Assembly (NCBI GenBank): GCA_009741485.1
Contig: CM019229.1
Span: 3,920,877 to 3,984,876 of the forward strand
Source of the DNA: Malurus cyaneus samueli
Lineage: Eukaryota; Chordata; Aves; Passeriformes; Maluridae
DNA: 64,000 nucleotides
Reading direction: 5' to 3'
Position 1 is the first letter of the stretch. Each line of letters opens with the position of its first letter. The position numbers and the translations under genes were made by a program. The notes under the pieces were generated by a model. That model searched no databases and was not told the DNA's origin. It saw only the letters and a program-made list of their open reading frames with translations. This document shows, piece after piece, positions 26,541 to 38,799 of this stretch.

Positions 26541-26774
26541 TTTGGATTAGATATTGGGAAGAAATTGTTCCCTGTGGGTGTGGGGAGGCCCTGGCACAGG
26601 GTGCCCAGAGAAGCTGTGGCTGCCCCTGGATCCCTGGCAGTGCCCAAGGCCAGGCTGGACATTGGGACTTGGAACAAACTGGGACACTGGAAGGTGTCCC
26701 TGCCCATGGCAGGGGTGGAATTAAATAAAATTTAAAGTCCTTTCCAACCCAAACCATTCTGTGATTGTGTGATT
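26541..26774 (+). mobile_element. CR1 LINE, 3'-end fragment (5' truncated)
   Basis: The sequence contains the characteristic avian CR1 3' end: TTGGATTAGATATTGGGAAG, GAGGCCCTGGCACAGGGTGC, CTGCCCCTGGATCCCTGGCA, AGGCCAGGCTGGACATTGGG and CCTTTCCAACCCAAACCATT. It ends in the octamer-like tail ATTCTGTGATTGTGTG. It lacks all coding sequence, as most CR1 copies do. Sense orientation matches PAPPA transcription. Confidence 0.95.
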
Positions 26775-26868
26775 TGTAAATTGGTGTTTCAGCCAATCTT
26801 TCTGGTAGGGCAATCCTAAAGTGAATTAGGGTAATACAATAGTAATACAAGTTCAAGCAATAAATGAA

Positions 26869-26943
26869 TCTAGGGTGGGAGCAGAAATAGATCTGAAATC
26901 TCCTGAGGCCAATTTCCCTGCTCTATCCACTAAGCAACGGGCA
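26869..26943 (-). mobile_element. tRNA-derived SINE remnant (MIR/CORE-SINE-like head)
   Basis: On the minus strand the sequence reads TTGCTTAGTGGATAGAGCAG, an A-box-like start. It is followed by CCTCAGGAGATTTCAGATCT and ATTTCTGCTCCCACC, where the T-arm would be. This order of motifs fits the tRNA-related head of MIR-type SINEs, which are old in amniotes. The B-box is degraded, so it is not a functional tRNA gene. The family assignment is tentative. Confidence 0.5.
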
Positions 26944-27244
26944 TTTTCTTTTGTCATGGCTTGGTCCAGTGCAGTGAGGAAAAAAAAAAAGAAAATATAG
27001 GTGAATGTGACTTTCCAGGTTGCTGTCATTTGGTGTTGGATGGAGGGCTCACAAACGCTTTCCACACAGGCTTTGACTTAAATCTCCAGAAGGTCAGCAT
27101 CAGAAAACACTCTTGTCAGTGTCTTGAGAAAAGAGGGTTAAGTGGACCTGAATTCTAAGTCTTATTGCTTTTACTATAGCTGAATAAGCAGCTCATTCAG
27201 CTGTTACTAAGTTGGTGTGTTTTCCTGTTTTCCTGGCCTCCTAG

Positions 27245-27366
27245 AGAAGTGGGATCAGCGTGCGATCTGTGCGCGGAAGGAAGAGTCCTGGTGCAGTACG
27301 CCTTCAGCGCCTCCTCCCCCATGCCCTGCGACCCCTCGGGGCACTGGAGCCCACGGGAGGCAGAAG
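27245..27366 (+). CDS. PAPPA: PAPPA exon D: central region with the Cys652 equivalent
   Basis: This 122-base exon completes the arginine codon begun in exon C (AG plus A). It then reads EVGSACDLCAEGRVLVQYAF and continues to SGHWSPREAE, ending one base into a glycine codon (donor GTGAGT at 27367). Counting from His482, the cysteine in PMPCDPSG (codon 27327-27329) falls exactly at human position 652. That residue is known from the literature to form the disulfide with stanniocalcin-2 and with proMBP, so the inhibitory link looks conserved. A C-x-x-C pair (ACDLC) is also present. The start at 27245 rather than 27247 is fixed by the reading frame. The exon is GC-rich and intact. Confidence 0.95.
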
Positions 27367-28435
27367 GTGAGTCACAGGATGGGGACAAACATATGAGGGG
27401 ACAAACACAGGGTGGCACAGAGCAAAGGGAGAGCTACAAAGGTGGGAGGAAAATCTGGGAAGGAGCGGGAAATACCTGGTGATACCTGCCTGTAATGTGA
27501 ACAGAAGTAGTGGGCAGAGGAGCACCGTGCCCTGAAGGAATGCCACTGGCTCCAAAACCTGTGTTTTGGCCCCTGAATCCTGCCCCTGCCCACGAATTAA
27601 GTGAATTCCGGGAGCTGAACGTGAATTTCACAAAGCAGCAGAGTGCCAAGAAATGCTGACCATTCACATCTGCCAGATGAATTCCTCAGGGAAGCTGTTT
27701 GCTCCCTCTACTCCAGCTCGGAAAGTGAGGAGTTGTTATTTATTTGGGCCTGATTTGTGCTGCCTTTGCTTGTGGTGAGCAGCAGCGGGCTGGAAGGGGG
27801 TTGCCCTTTGGAAAAGCGCTGTGCTGCAGGAATGCAGGTGACCACGTCAAGCCCTCTGGTTCAGGGTGCTTTGCGAGGCGTTCTCTTGGAGCCTGTCGGA
27901 AGGAGAACGGTCTGCAGGGCTGGCTGTGCAGTGCCATTAGATCTCCATCATTAACTCTCCTGCCCATGTCCCTTCCGTGACGTCCCTGGGTGTTTGTGGT
28001 GGAGCATATTTCAGATTGTCCCAGGCAAAGGTCAGCCATCCCAAAGGGCGGTTTGGAAGGAGCAGGGTGTTATTTCAGCCTGTCCCTCGTGAGCTGTTCC
28101 TTCCGGGGCAGCACGCTCCGAGCCCAGACTTCTCTGTGAGCACACAGATGGGGTCACTGAGCCCCAAGGACAACCCTGGATTCTGCAAACTCATTTTACT
28201 AATGCCTCCTTATGTTGAGGTTCATTTGTCCTGTAACTAGAGCACCTGGGAGTTGTTCTGCAGGGAATATTTTTTGGGCTGGCACCCAGGAGCCCTCCTT
28301 TATCCTAAAGGCAGCACATGCAACGAGCTGTGTCCCTGTTCCTTGATGGGACAGTGGGCAAGTGTCCTCTCGGATGTCCCAGGGTTGGGGTCCAGCAGAG
28401 GCTGTGCTTCACTCCAACTCAGCTCCTATATTTGG

Positions 28436-28604
28436 AACAGCTTGCCCAGAAAAGCCGTGATTGCTCCTGGATCCCTGGAAGTGTCCAAGGCCAGGCTGAA
28501 CATTGGGGTTTGGAGCAACCTGGGACAGTGGGAGGTGTCCCTGCCCATGGTGGGGGTATAACTTTAAGGTCCCTTCCAAGCCAAGCCATTCCATGGTTCT
28601 GTGA
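28436..28604 (+). mobile_element. CR1 LINE, 3'-end fragment
   Basis: Motifs in order are CTTGCCCAGAAAAGCCGTGA, GCTCCTGGATCCCTGGAAGT, AAGGCCAGGCTGAACATTGG, GTGTCCCTGCCCATGG and CCCTTCCAAGCCAAGCCATT, ending CATGGTTCTGTGAC. It is more diverged than the copy at 26.5 kb, with the same orientation and no coding part. Confidence 0.9.
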
Positions 28605-29604
28605 CATCCAAGGCTCCTGGGCACAGCCCAGAGCACACCTGTCCCTTGGGTGGGTGCTCCACCCTGGGAAGCAGCACCCTGGCCATGAGGGTGACTGCAT
28701 CATCCAATAAATGGCACTAGCAAAGTCTGGATTACTTGCAGTTCAGAGTAGAAGGTGGAATTTCCACTTAGCCAAGGATTACAAGGTTTTGAAACCTGGT
28801 TTCATTTGGAAGAAAACTTGAAACTTTTGAAATTCTCCATGAAGGAAAATTAAAAACAAGAAATGTTTGAGGCTGGCCAAAATGTTTTGTTTAGCTCATG
28901 TAATTCCTCATGAACTTTGGTTAAATTATACCATTTGAAAATATACACTTTTAGCATGGAATCTAGAGCAAAAGCAACTTGGAGTATCAAAATGGAAAGT
29001 GTTTCAAGGTGCAAAAGTGAAAAAGTTTCTTCCAAAAATGTCAAAACACAATGTTCCAATAGTGTTAGAAATTTCTTGCCTTCTTCTCTTCCAGAATAAA
29101 ATTTTGCCAAATAAACCCAATTTTGCAAAGAGTTTTTATTTTGAAAGGACTGCATATTCCATTGAAATATGCAGTTCCATCAAAATTTCTCTGCTGAGCT
29201 TTGAATCAAAAACTTCTAGATCTCACACGTCTTGCCAGAGGCATCATTCCTAGAGAAACTAAGCCACTCTAAGATTTATTAGTCAGCAGCATTTTGCATT
29301 TAATTTCCTCTTCTTGCTCTGTGTGCCTGCATGTTCTTTCCTATGAAGGGTGCAGTCTGATCCTTATCTCACTCAGTTGCTCTTGTGTGATTAAACAGAA
29401 TTTTGGTAATCCTGTCTTCAGGATTAACGAGTTGTTGCCACTTTGGGGTAGAAAATACATGGAGGGTATGGTGTTTGCTGCTCCATGGCTTTGTGTTGTC
29501 CCTGATTGAGGCTCTCTGAATATTTGTAGTTGGTCTGAGTTACAAATGGCTCAGTGAGATCGTTGTGGGGCTTCTTCCATTGTCTATCTGCGAGTGTTCG
29601 AGTA

Positions 29605-29648
29605 TGCAAGCTTTAAATTCACTCTCTGCAAGCTTTAAATTCACTCTC
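29605..29648 (+). repeat. 22-base perfect tandem duplication
   Basis: The unit TGCAAGCTTTAAATTCACTC plus TC occurs twice without a mismatch (29605-29626 and 29627-29648) and is followed by a partial third start (TGCA). It looks like a recent slippage duplication. Confidence 0.9.
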
Positions 29649-32600
29649 TGCAGGCGTTCATGGGTGTAAATCTCACCTGCTTGAATGTCTGTGGAAAGTG
29701 AAGACAAAGGAGACACAAGCAGGGCCAAAATTATCTCGTTTTAAAATTGGAGATGGCACTCATGGAACATGTTTTGTAGGACCTGTCCAGCTTCTGAGAA
29801 GAAAACCATGTTCCTCACGTGTTTCTGGTTGGTCTGATCTCATTTTCCTGAGGTCTCCTATCCCAGGTAGCTGCACCAGCAGTGGTATGGGCTCTGTGTG
29901 AGCTGTGCCCATTGCAAAATCCCACTGTGGGCACTGCATTCTTCCTAATTCCCTGCTCATTCCTGAGCATGGTGGGATCCAAACCCCAGTTCCTTCTCAG
30001 CCAGTTTTTGCCCCTGCATGAGGGGCTGTTTTTTTCCTTGGCAGGGGTTGTGGGAAGGCTCTGGAGATCGGGCAGTTCTGATTTACTCTTTATCTTCACT
30101 ATAGAGCCAGAAAGCTCCAACCTCCCTGGATTCTCACCAGCAGAGCCAGCTAGATCAACAAACCCTACAGCACCTCCATAACTCTGTCAAAGGGAGGTTT
30201 TATATAAGAAAGGTGATTTTGGCTTAAGCCCAGTGAGTACCTTTGCTTGCTGTGCAATATGTGCATATATCAGTCAGTTCCTCCTGCCTGCCTCACTGCT
30301 GACTGAGAGAAGTATGAGAATATTACAAAAAATACTGCTGCCCCTGGCTGCTCTAGAGCTCCTTTTCCTGGGGCTAATATTTCCCTCGAGAGCAATTTAT
30401 TCTGTATTTGCAAATGGAATTGTCCTGGCTGGACACTGGAGCCCCACTGGATGGTTCCTTTATCTTGACCACCTAATAAATGTGGCAGGTAAGCTGCAGT
30501 TGTGACAGGGGTGACATCCTAATGCCAGGTGGCCTCTGAGGCTCTGTCCCTGTGCTGGAGAATTCAGGCACCACACAATGAAGGATTGACACACCAGGCT
30601 GTGGTTGTGGACAGCATTTTGGGGAAAGACACCCTCCCAACCTGCTTTCTAACCAGGGCAAGGGGTTTGGCTCAGCCTCACAAACCTCACATTCCTGTTT
30701 TGTGTGAGGCAAGAGGTGATGTTGGATGAGATGTTGTTCTGTGTCTGATCTGACTGTCTCATAGAAAAGGATTTTCATAACCTGAATGCAGAGTGGAAGA
30801 ACAACATCTACACCATTTACTTTTATATACAAATATTTGTAATGTTCAGAGTATTTACCCATCTCTAGAAATCCAGTTAGATGAAGTAAGGTTTTCATCC
30901 TTTTCCACAATTAAATGAATATTTCTTACCCAGGTCCAAGTGTTGGATGACATTTAAGAAAAAGTCTCTTTATCTCAGCTTCATTGAGGTTTCTAGTCTA
31001 TGAACAACTACAGTCTGCCTCCCATTTTGCAATAACAATCTGTGTGCTAAGCTCCCTGGAGGATGAGTCCAATCCATGCACCTCCAGGGATCACACCCTG
31101 ATCTCCCAAAAATTGCAGATTTGTTTGGAATTGAAGTCTTCACTGAGGCCTTGCACTGACAGAGGTGAATTTGCAGGATCCCAGGTGGGGACGTTCTGGG
31201 CTGTGAGCCATCAGCTCCATTTTCCTTTCTGCAAGGGGGCAGGGGTAAAATTCACAGACCTTTCCAAAGCCCTCTGAGATACTGGAGTTAAAAAACACGT
31301 CAGGGCTGCAGCCAGGAGTTTGCTGTGGGTCTGAGAAAGTCGTCAGAGGGCTCAGCCAAGCACACCCAGCCGGCAATGGGGATGAGATAACGTGAGCTGA
31401 ATGGGGTATTGCTGCTCACGGTGATTACCCACAGGGCTTGCACGTTTGCCAACGGGGAAACTCGAGCGTGTTAAATGGACCTCTGGCTTTCTTCAAAATG
31501 TATCACTGCTGTGGGCTCCCCAGATGCTGAGCTTAGTGGCATTCCCACTGCTCTGTGCCACGGGAGGAGGAGAGAAGGGTCTGGGATATGGGAGGTGAGG
31601 GAGAAGCGTGAAAAGTTGGGCATCTGCAGGACAATAGCGCTGAATCGCAGGAAGGCTGCCAGGAAATCTATTCTGCATCTGGGTTCATTTGGTATGAACA
31701 GGAGAATTCCCTGAGCTGTTTATCCTTGACAAAAGAGGCACATTTCTAACACCTCATTGGATCACAGACAATCAGAATAACCTTTGCACGTTGCCCTTTT
31801 CTCTTTAAATTAGTAGTGATGTCCTGTTTGTCCATGTTTACCCAGTAGTTTATCTTGCTTTCTTCCTCAGTTGCAAACAGCTGTACTCTTCTCTTTTTTT
31901 CCTTCTGCCTTCTGCATTTCTCTGCTCCCATTACCTTTCTTTATCTTCTTTTTCTGTACTTTGCCTTCTCCCCATCATGCTCGCCTCCCTTTTTTTTTTT
32001 TTTTTGTGTTGTGATTATTGGGGGAGAAAAGGAATTTATAGCTCTCACTGGATTCTGTTATCAACTGTTCCACCCATCTGACCCCTCTGGATCTTGCAGT
32101 CCATGACTCCACGCCAAATTGTAATGTTACCATAGTATTTGGGAACCCAGCAAGCATTGTGGCTTTCATTATATTTTAGTGCTACCTCCCATGTAGCTGA
32201 ACACAGCCAACGGTGAGAAACGTAAAAGCACAAGTGCCTGTTGTTTCATCACAACGAGAGCAAAGAGACAGCTCAGACCTGTGCACCATGTGCCTCCAAA
32301 AAAGGGGTCTTGCACAACACGCTAGATCAGCCTGTAAATGCCACAGGAGCTGCCCCGAACAGTACAACAGCTTCTTGGAACAAACAAAGGCTCTTTTCTT
32401 GTCTTTGTTCAAGAGAAAAATATTGTATTTGCAAGTGAGAGGCAAGGGAATAGGTAGGAGGTGAACTGAAGGCAAAGTGACTCTGTTTATCAGGTAAACT
32501 ACCGAGCAGAAGGGGTAGAAAATATCATTGTTTGGCACAGGGAAAGGCACTAGAAATAGGAAATGCAGGCCCAGCTGCACTGGCACAGTGTGTGGTGTGT

Positions 32601-32831
32601 GTTGTCCAGTCCAGCTGGGCACTTGAACTGGGTTTGTGCCTCTCACCTCACCAGGGGACTGATTTATATTCTCCTCCCCATGCTGGCCATGTTTCTGTTG
32701 AAATAAATGATTAATTTCCTGGACAGATATGTTCTCCTGCTACCAGTCTGCCTTTTAAGACTGATGCCAATAAAAACTCACATTCTCTAACTTCTTTTGT
32801 GCCCTCTCTTTGCTTCCTTCTTCCTTCCCAG

Positions 32832-33339
32832 GTCACCCTGATGTTGAGCAGCCCTGTAAATCCAGCGTTAGGACGTGGAGTCCCAACTCAGCTGTCAACC
32901 AGCACACGGTGCCCCCAGCCTGCCCTGAGCCCCAGGGCTGCTACCTGCAGCTGGAATTTCGCTATCCCCTGACTCCAGAGTCCCTCACGGTCTGGGTGAC
33001 CTTTGTTTCCCCGGACTGGGACTCCAGCGGAGCGGTGAATGACATCAAGCTGCTCACCGTCAGCGGGAAGAACATCTCCCTGGGGCCACAGAACGTCTTC
33101 TGCGACATCCCGCTGACCATAAAGCTGGACGTGGGACAGGTGGGCGAGGAGGTGTACGGGATCCAGATCTACACCTTGGACGAGCACCTGGAAATCGACG
33201 CTGCCATGCTGAGCTCTGTCCCGCACAGCACCCTGTGCTCAGGCTGCAAACCCATCCAGTACAAAGTGGTCCGGGACCCCCCTTTCCAGTCTGGATCTCC
33301 AGTGGTCATCTCAAACCTCAGCAGGAGATTTGTTGACAC
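32832..33339 (+). CDS. PAPPA: PAPPA exon E: large central-region exon
   Basis: At 508 bases this is the largest exon in the window. It completes a glycine codon and reads HPDVEQPCKSSVRTWSPNSA, then beta-rich sequence (CYLQLEFRYP, SLTVWVTFVS, DWDSSGAVNDIKLL) and ends in LSRRFVD plus two bases of a threonine codon (phase 2, donor GTAAGT at 33340). It corresponds to about residues 665-834 of the mature human protein by counting. The region lies between the protease and the complement-control modules and contributes to the central beta-sandwich domains. Two sequons are visible: N-I-S (Asn 33071-33073) and N-L-S (Asn 33314-33316). The first two thirds are very close to PAPPA as I recall it; the last 30 or so residues are more divergent. 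The HPDVEQPCKSS stretch is what favours PAPPA over PAPPA2. Confidence 0.95.
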
Positions 33340-35239
33340 GTAAGTAGCTGGATAGACTTGTTCAGATCCAAGCAGTGCCATGTTCTTCTCATCCTTCTCA
33401 TGTCCAAGCACTACAAGTGATTGTTAGGATGTTGACTTAGACAGAAATGCCAAGACAGGATGTTCTCACTGTCTCTCTCTGAAAACAGGAGCATCAAACC
33501 CAAATGAAATAGCCTGAGATTTCATGGATAGTTTTTGAGAAACTTCTGGGCTGGTTATGCAGAGATGTGTAATTCGGAGTTTTTTTTTACTAAAAAGGAT
33601 AAGTCTGTCTAAGCTATGATAAATTAAGTGATTAAGCAAACCTAAATGAGGACTTCTGGAGTAACATGGTTATCATTTCCTTGGCAATCTTTTAAAAGTA
33701 ATATTCTGATGGAGAAGGAGAGAGCAGGGCTTTTAATGCTGGAGCACCAATTAACTGCTAAAGAAAGTGTGCAAAGAAACACCCTTGCATGTTCAGCTGT
33801 GTAAATGTGTTTCAGCCATTCCCATTTTCTGCTTTCATGGGTCACTGGGCCAAGCTGTGTTGGTGTGAGATTGTTCTGAAAGGGGAAACATGCCAAGTGC
33901 TCTAGTTTGTTGTAGAAACTGAGTGTCATTACACTCATCTAGTCCAGGGATGCATTATTGTTAAGGAAAGTCCAACTTCAAAATATTTGTTGATTTTGAG
34001 GAGATCCATGATCTACCCATAAGCATTTGACAGCAAGAAGAACATCTTCTGCATAACATGATTCCCTGGAAATGATTCACTCGTCTGTGGGAGCAACGTG
34101 AAGCTCTTTTGAAAAATGAACACCAGATAAAAGGAAACCTGCTAAGAAAACTGCACTCTAATTTAGAAAAGATGATCTAATTAGTACAGCTAATATCAAG
34201 GAAGCATACATCATTATGGTCTTCTAAAGCATATTTAAATAGAATAAAAATGATTAATTAACAATTCAGTAATCATGAGCTCCCATCCCTTTTCTCAGCC
34301 CAATTATGCAGCTCAGAAGATGCAAATTGTCCCTACGGATTTAAAAATTCAAGGTAACTAATGGTGAATCTGAAAACAAAATATAGTGAATCAAAAAACA
34401 ATGAATCTAAATACAAATAGAGAAACTAAATACAAAAACCCAGGACATCAATAAGATTACTCACGTGCTGAAAGTTAAGCATGTGTGTAAGTGCTTTCTT
34501 GGGTTGTAGCCTTGTTCTAACAATTGCTGGCACTCAGCATGAGATGAATATTGGCATATTGGAAATGTGGAAAGTGGTGAATTTTCCCAAGATTTTGCTG
34601 CGAAAGCATCTTTGCCTGAAACCTGGCCCACTCTCCTTGGAAAATGGGACTGGTTTGGTTTGAAATATTTGCATACCTTAGCACAAGTTCCCACAGAAAC
34701 AGGTCCAGTTTTGACTTCATAACACAATGTGAAAGAAAAAAGAAAAAAAGCCCAAAACATAACTTGTATTCTGAGTTCTCTGTCTTTTATTATGATTTTG
34801 TGGTCACTTCTAGCTTTCAGCTCAAGGGAAAAAGTGCTCTAAGAATTAAATCAGTAGCCAGGAATTAATGACAGTTTTCTTGAGTGTCATTGATTAAATC
34901 ACATGGGGTGACAGCACTGTCCATGTCTGTATGTCTCAGGTAGTTACACAGCCAGCTAAAAATCAGACAGAACATCTAATTCAGTCTTTCTGGGTTCCAC
35001 CTGTGATCAGTGGGCAGAAATGGATGCTCCTGGAAGCTGGCACAGCCAATCTCCCAACCAGATTCCATCCAAACCCTCCAGCCCAGCTGGGTTCAGTTCC
35101 TCCATGTCTTACCAGGCACCACAGGGAAAATCCTGCCAGTCAGCTTTTACAGGACACGCAGGAAGTGAAGTTATAGTCACTGGGTGAGGAAGAAAAGATA
35201 CAGATTCTTGTAGTTGTTTTTGAGATTGTTTTGGTTGAT

Positions 35240-35443
35240 TTACAGTGAGGGTGGGCAGGCCCTGGCACAGGGTGCTCAGAGAAGCTGTGGCTGCCCCTGG
35301 ATCCCTGGCAGTGCCCAAGGCCAGGCTGGACATTGGGGCTGGGAGCAGCCTGGGACAGTGGGAGGTGTCCCTGCCATGGCAGGGGTGTTGGAGACGGTCT
35401 TTAAAGTCCTTTCCAGCCCAAATCATTCTATTATTGTGTGATT
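35240..35443 (+). mobile_element. CR1 LINE, 3'-end fragment
   Basis: The order ACAGTGAGGGTGGGCAGGCC, CTGGCACAGGGTGCTCAGAG, CTGCCCCTGGATCCCTGGCA, AGGCCAGGCTGGACATTGGG and CCTTTCCAGCCCAAATCATT, with the tail ATTCTATTATTGTGTG, is diagnostic of the avian CR1 3' end. It is very similar to the copy at 26.5 kb, which suggests the same or a close subfamily. Confidence 0.95.
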
Positions 35444-37743
35444 CAATATTTTAGTGTGTGATTGAAATGTTGAGACATGAGATGAATTTTTTGTCATATG
35501 GTACGGGCACAGCACTGATCAGTATCCCCTGGTGAGGGGGGACATTCAGAGGCTGCTGCTGGGCTATACCTTGAGACACAACAAACTCTTGGAGCTCTGC
35601 ATGGGGTCATGGCTTTCTGGTAGAGGCAAAAGCAGTATGAATTTTCCATTGGAACCTCGTGCAAAGTGAAAAGAGTTGCCACAGTGCTTAGACTCCCTAA
35701 GCAGGAAGGAAGGGAAGAAGCTCCATGGAATTCAGGGACAGAGGAGTTGGGCTGTGCTCTTCCTTATAATGATGTGTAGAGGTAATTGCAGTCCCTCTCC
35801 CCCTGCCCACACCTGCCTGTTTGCCTCATTCTGCACTGCTGCAATTCAGTATATTTGTGCAGCCAGACTTTGCAGCCCCTTTATCACCCTGTGAGCCCCA
35901 AGCCTTGTTGCCCCTCCTTGTTGCCCTCAAATTTTTTCCATATTAAATAAAATGACACCCCTACACGTTCTGTGAAGGGCTATTTTGAAGGCAGCCACAT
36001 ATCTTGGCTCTTGCCTCCTCTGACCTTGATCTTTGCTTTCTTTTTTCTCCCAAAGAAAATATTTGCTTGCACTGTTATCTGTGAGCAAGATCCTCTCCCC
36101 AGGTGTGGCGATGCTGAAAGAAAAATTAATTTCTCTTACCTTCTTCCCGTCAAAGAGAGAGAACTTCCTTTTAAGCTGAGAGGAGAGAGAGCTTTTAATG
36201 GATAGCCCTTGCCTAGTCAGCACTGGGTGCTCCACAGAGGAGAGTAAATAACTAGAAAAGTGGAAACATTTTATTAAGAAATGCAAAACAATGCCAGACC
36301 TTCTGTTCTCAAGCTGAATTTTAATCTCAGCTCTTGGCTCAAGCTGAGGCTTAAACATTCATTTCTGAGGGACAGGACCTTATCCTTGGGCCTCACAGAA
36401 ACCAGGCAAGATGCACTCAATTCCACTGAGTGTAATCAGCCAGAATTGCTGGTATCTGTGATATAAAACGAGAGTCAGAGCCTAGGCAAGGGAGCAGAAA
36501 GCTAAATAAATCAGTGGGGGGAGAAAAAGAGGTCAGGCCAGGTGCAGCACAGAACTGCTGAGTCTTCACACCACAGCGAGTGATAAGGAAGGAGCCTCAT
36601 CTGCAAGTCTCAAAGTCTCAGCTCACAGTTTAATCCAAAGTGAGGGCTGTGCACATGTACAGAGAGCTGTATTCTGGCTGTTCTCTGCAAACAGTGTGTG
36701 TCATGGTCACAATGACACTCGAGGCAGTGGCTCTTCGCCATTCCTGGAGCGTTTCAACACTCACATTGGTGTTTTGGGGAGTTGCTGCCTTTTTAAGAGC
36801 TCAGTAAGCAGTCAGAGCTCTGAGCTCTCTGGAGGGTGTCACAGGCACAGTTAGGTGTCAGTCCCTCCAGGGCAGGCTGGGGTGAGCAGCCCGTGCTCCC
36901 CATAGCACTCACAATATCCCAAAATGTGAGCAGAGAGCAGCTGGGTGCACTGACCAGACCTACATGCTCTCGTCTGGCAGGCCAAGCCAAGATGCACTGA
37001 GGTTGGTTTTGTAAAGTTGTCAAAATGACTGAAAAAGTTTCGAAGAATTGGAAATTTTCCCAACTTTTCTGCCACAAACTTTGTAAGAAGCCTCAAAGTG
37101 TGGTGGAGAGCCCTGAATCAGGTTGTCTTTGTGGTGTTAACCAGTAGGGTTTTTTCAAGACAAAGGCATAGACTGAAATAACCTGAGAAAGAATCTCAGC
37201 ACGAAGTCCTGGTACAAGGTTTGGGTTTGCAGAGTTGAGCTTCTCTGAGAATCAAGTTTGCAGTCCTGTGATATGTTATTCTGAGCTGTTCCTGACACAC
37301 AGAGATCTTGCATTCAGACTTCAAAAAAGAAATACTGAGAGAAGCTTGCATTTTCTTGTGCAATGAATAAGTTTTTCTTCTCAATTTCGGCTATTTTGAA
37401 TTGACACTTTATAGTTAAACATCTTCTGTTGCTTGAGAATAGCTGGAGGGGTCTGGTCATCATCACTGCAAACAAAAAATTGTTCAAGTCAGTACAACAT
37501 TTTTAACTACCTTGTTAGAATCGGGACTTCCATTCAGTGCTGAACTTGTGAACTTCATGGCATTTCTTGGGTTTTAACTCTGTTTTAACACCTAAGGTGG
37601 AGGAGAAAGATCTCACTCAGGCTTCTTGGAGTACTTGCAGAATGACTGAGAAATTGCCACCCTCAGGATGGCAGGTGGCTACAGGGCTCCTGTGGCACCA
37701 TTTGTGAATCCTCAGTGCTTCATTGTTTGTGGGTCCTCAGCAC

Positions 37744-38065
37744 TTCATGTGCTTCAGCCCTGTGCTTCATCCAGCACAATCATTTGTTTCCAAATTTGCT
37801 TTATTGAAATATTTGCCATTTGTTTCTGGTCCCCAGCTGGAAGGGGCATATGATCAGTGACTTGTCAAAAACCCCAGATGAGGAGAAGCCAAGTGAAATG
37901 GAAACTACAAACAAAAATAGGCAGAGGCTGGAGAACCAGCAGTGGCTGTTCATAATGAGTGAGAGCTCCTTACAGCCAGGTACTGGTGTGCCTTTTAGCC
38001 CCTGAAATCAAGAGGAAGAGTGCATTTCCCTGACACAGGCCCAGTGAACAGTCTGTGGCATTATG
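37744..38065 (+). repeat. 322-base duplicated segment, copy 1
   Basis: This segment begins TTCATGTGCTTCAGCCCTGT and ends GCATTATG. It recurs in the same orientation at 43103-43424 with only six substitutions and no gap (differences at 37800, 37835, 38004, 38018, 38052 and 38056). It contains a 61-codon open frame from an ATG at 37820 that ends at the TGA at 38003-38005; I do not recognise the protein. It has no poly-A tail, no CR1-type end and no obvious inverted termini. It could be a small local duplication or one copy of a dispersed element. Confidence 0.93.
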
Positions 38066-38663
38066 AATATCCCAATGGAGATATCTGAACCCAAATCTCT
38101 GCAGAAAGCAATGTTAAAATTTCAGAGCGACATCTGTCCTTTTGGTGACATTCCTTCCTTCACCTCAAAGATCTATTTCTCTGTTTCCTGGAGCTCTACC
38201 AGCCAGAGGAATGTATGATCTAAAGCAGCTGCAATGAATTGCCAAATCTATCTGTCATGAAGATAATTAACACCATATTTCCACCCAAACAAGATACAGA
38301 TCACTGGGTGGTTTTTCTCCCGATACCAAAAGATGAAGCCCATATTATCACCCATCTTCTGCTCATCCCTCCTCCACAATTATTGTGCCAAATCTCTCAA
38401 TATGCCAGGAAATGCTGGGGAGTATCTAAGATAGGACTGAAATGTTAAGAAAACACTTTGCATGCCCAGTTTTATCTGCAAGGCTGTCCGTGAGATATTG
38501 GGGTGCTGCACATCTGGATTCCCAGCTGGCTTTGGAGCTGGAGATGGCATTCCAGCTGTGCTTGTGCACAAACCCTTACCCAGCTACCCTGGAAAGGCCT
38601 TGCCTTGATGCGTGCAAGGACCTCCTGTACTTTTTTAGTGAGTGTATCCCACTGCAATTGAAT

Positions 38664-38799
38664 AAATCACATAGTTGTAGAAACATGCAATGGTTTGGGT
38701 TGAAAGGAACATCAAAGATCATCTCCTTCCACCCTCCTGCCATGGGCAGGGACACCTTCTACTAGATCAGTTCTTCAGAGTTCCATCCAGCCTGATTTT
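38664..38799 (-). mobile_element. CR1 LINE, 3'-end fragment, antisense
   Basis: On the + strand the sequence reads AATCACATAGTTGTAGAAAC, then AATGGTTTGGGTTGAAAGGA, CCTGCCATGGGCAGGGACAC and CTAGATCAG, then TTCCATCCAGCCTG. This is the reverse complement of the CR1 3' end, with the tail at the low-coordinate side. It is moderately diverged. Confidence 0.88.

Larger units (their letters stand above)
21146..27244 (+). other. PAPPA: PAPPA intron C-D (6.1 kb, phase 2)
   Basis: The intron runs from GTGATC at 21146 to CCTAG ending at 27244. It contains an intronic TGACGTCA site with a GC-rich patch, a 33-base poly-T tract, a truncated CR1 element and a tRNA-derived SINE remnant, each listed separately. 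The stretch 22240-22700 is AT-rich with TAAT-type motifs. I see no additional exon. The hydrophobic minus-strand frame near 24218-24403 has no family resemblance and is taken as chance. Confidence 0.88.
27367..32831 (+). other. PAPPA: PAPPA intron D-E (5.5 kb, phase 1)
   Basis: The intron runs from GTGAGT at 27367 to TTCCCAG ending at 32831. It holds one CR1 fragment and a 22-base tandem duplication, listed separately, plus a T run at about 31990-32005. The remainder is unique sequence without a recognisable gene. The hydrophobic open frame at 30233-30505 has no family resemblance and no splice context. Confidence 0.88.

Noticed and set aside
26541..26774. Open frames over CR1 copies (for example PGSLAVPKARLDIG) as genes
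   Set aside because: The same peptides recur at 28.4 kb and 35.2 kb because they are translations of the non-coding CR1 3' end.
30233..30505. 90-codon hydrophobic frame on the + strand
   Set aside because: It has no splice borders that fit PAPPA, no family resemblance and no supporting composition change.
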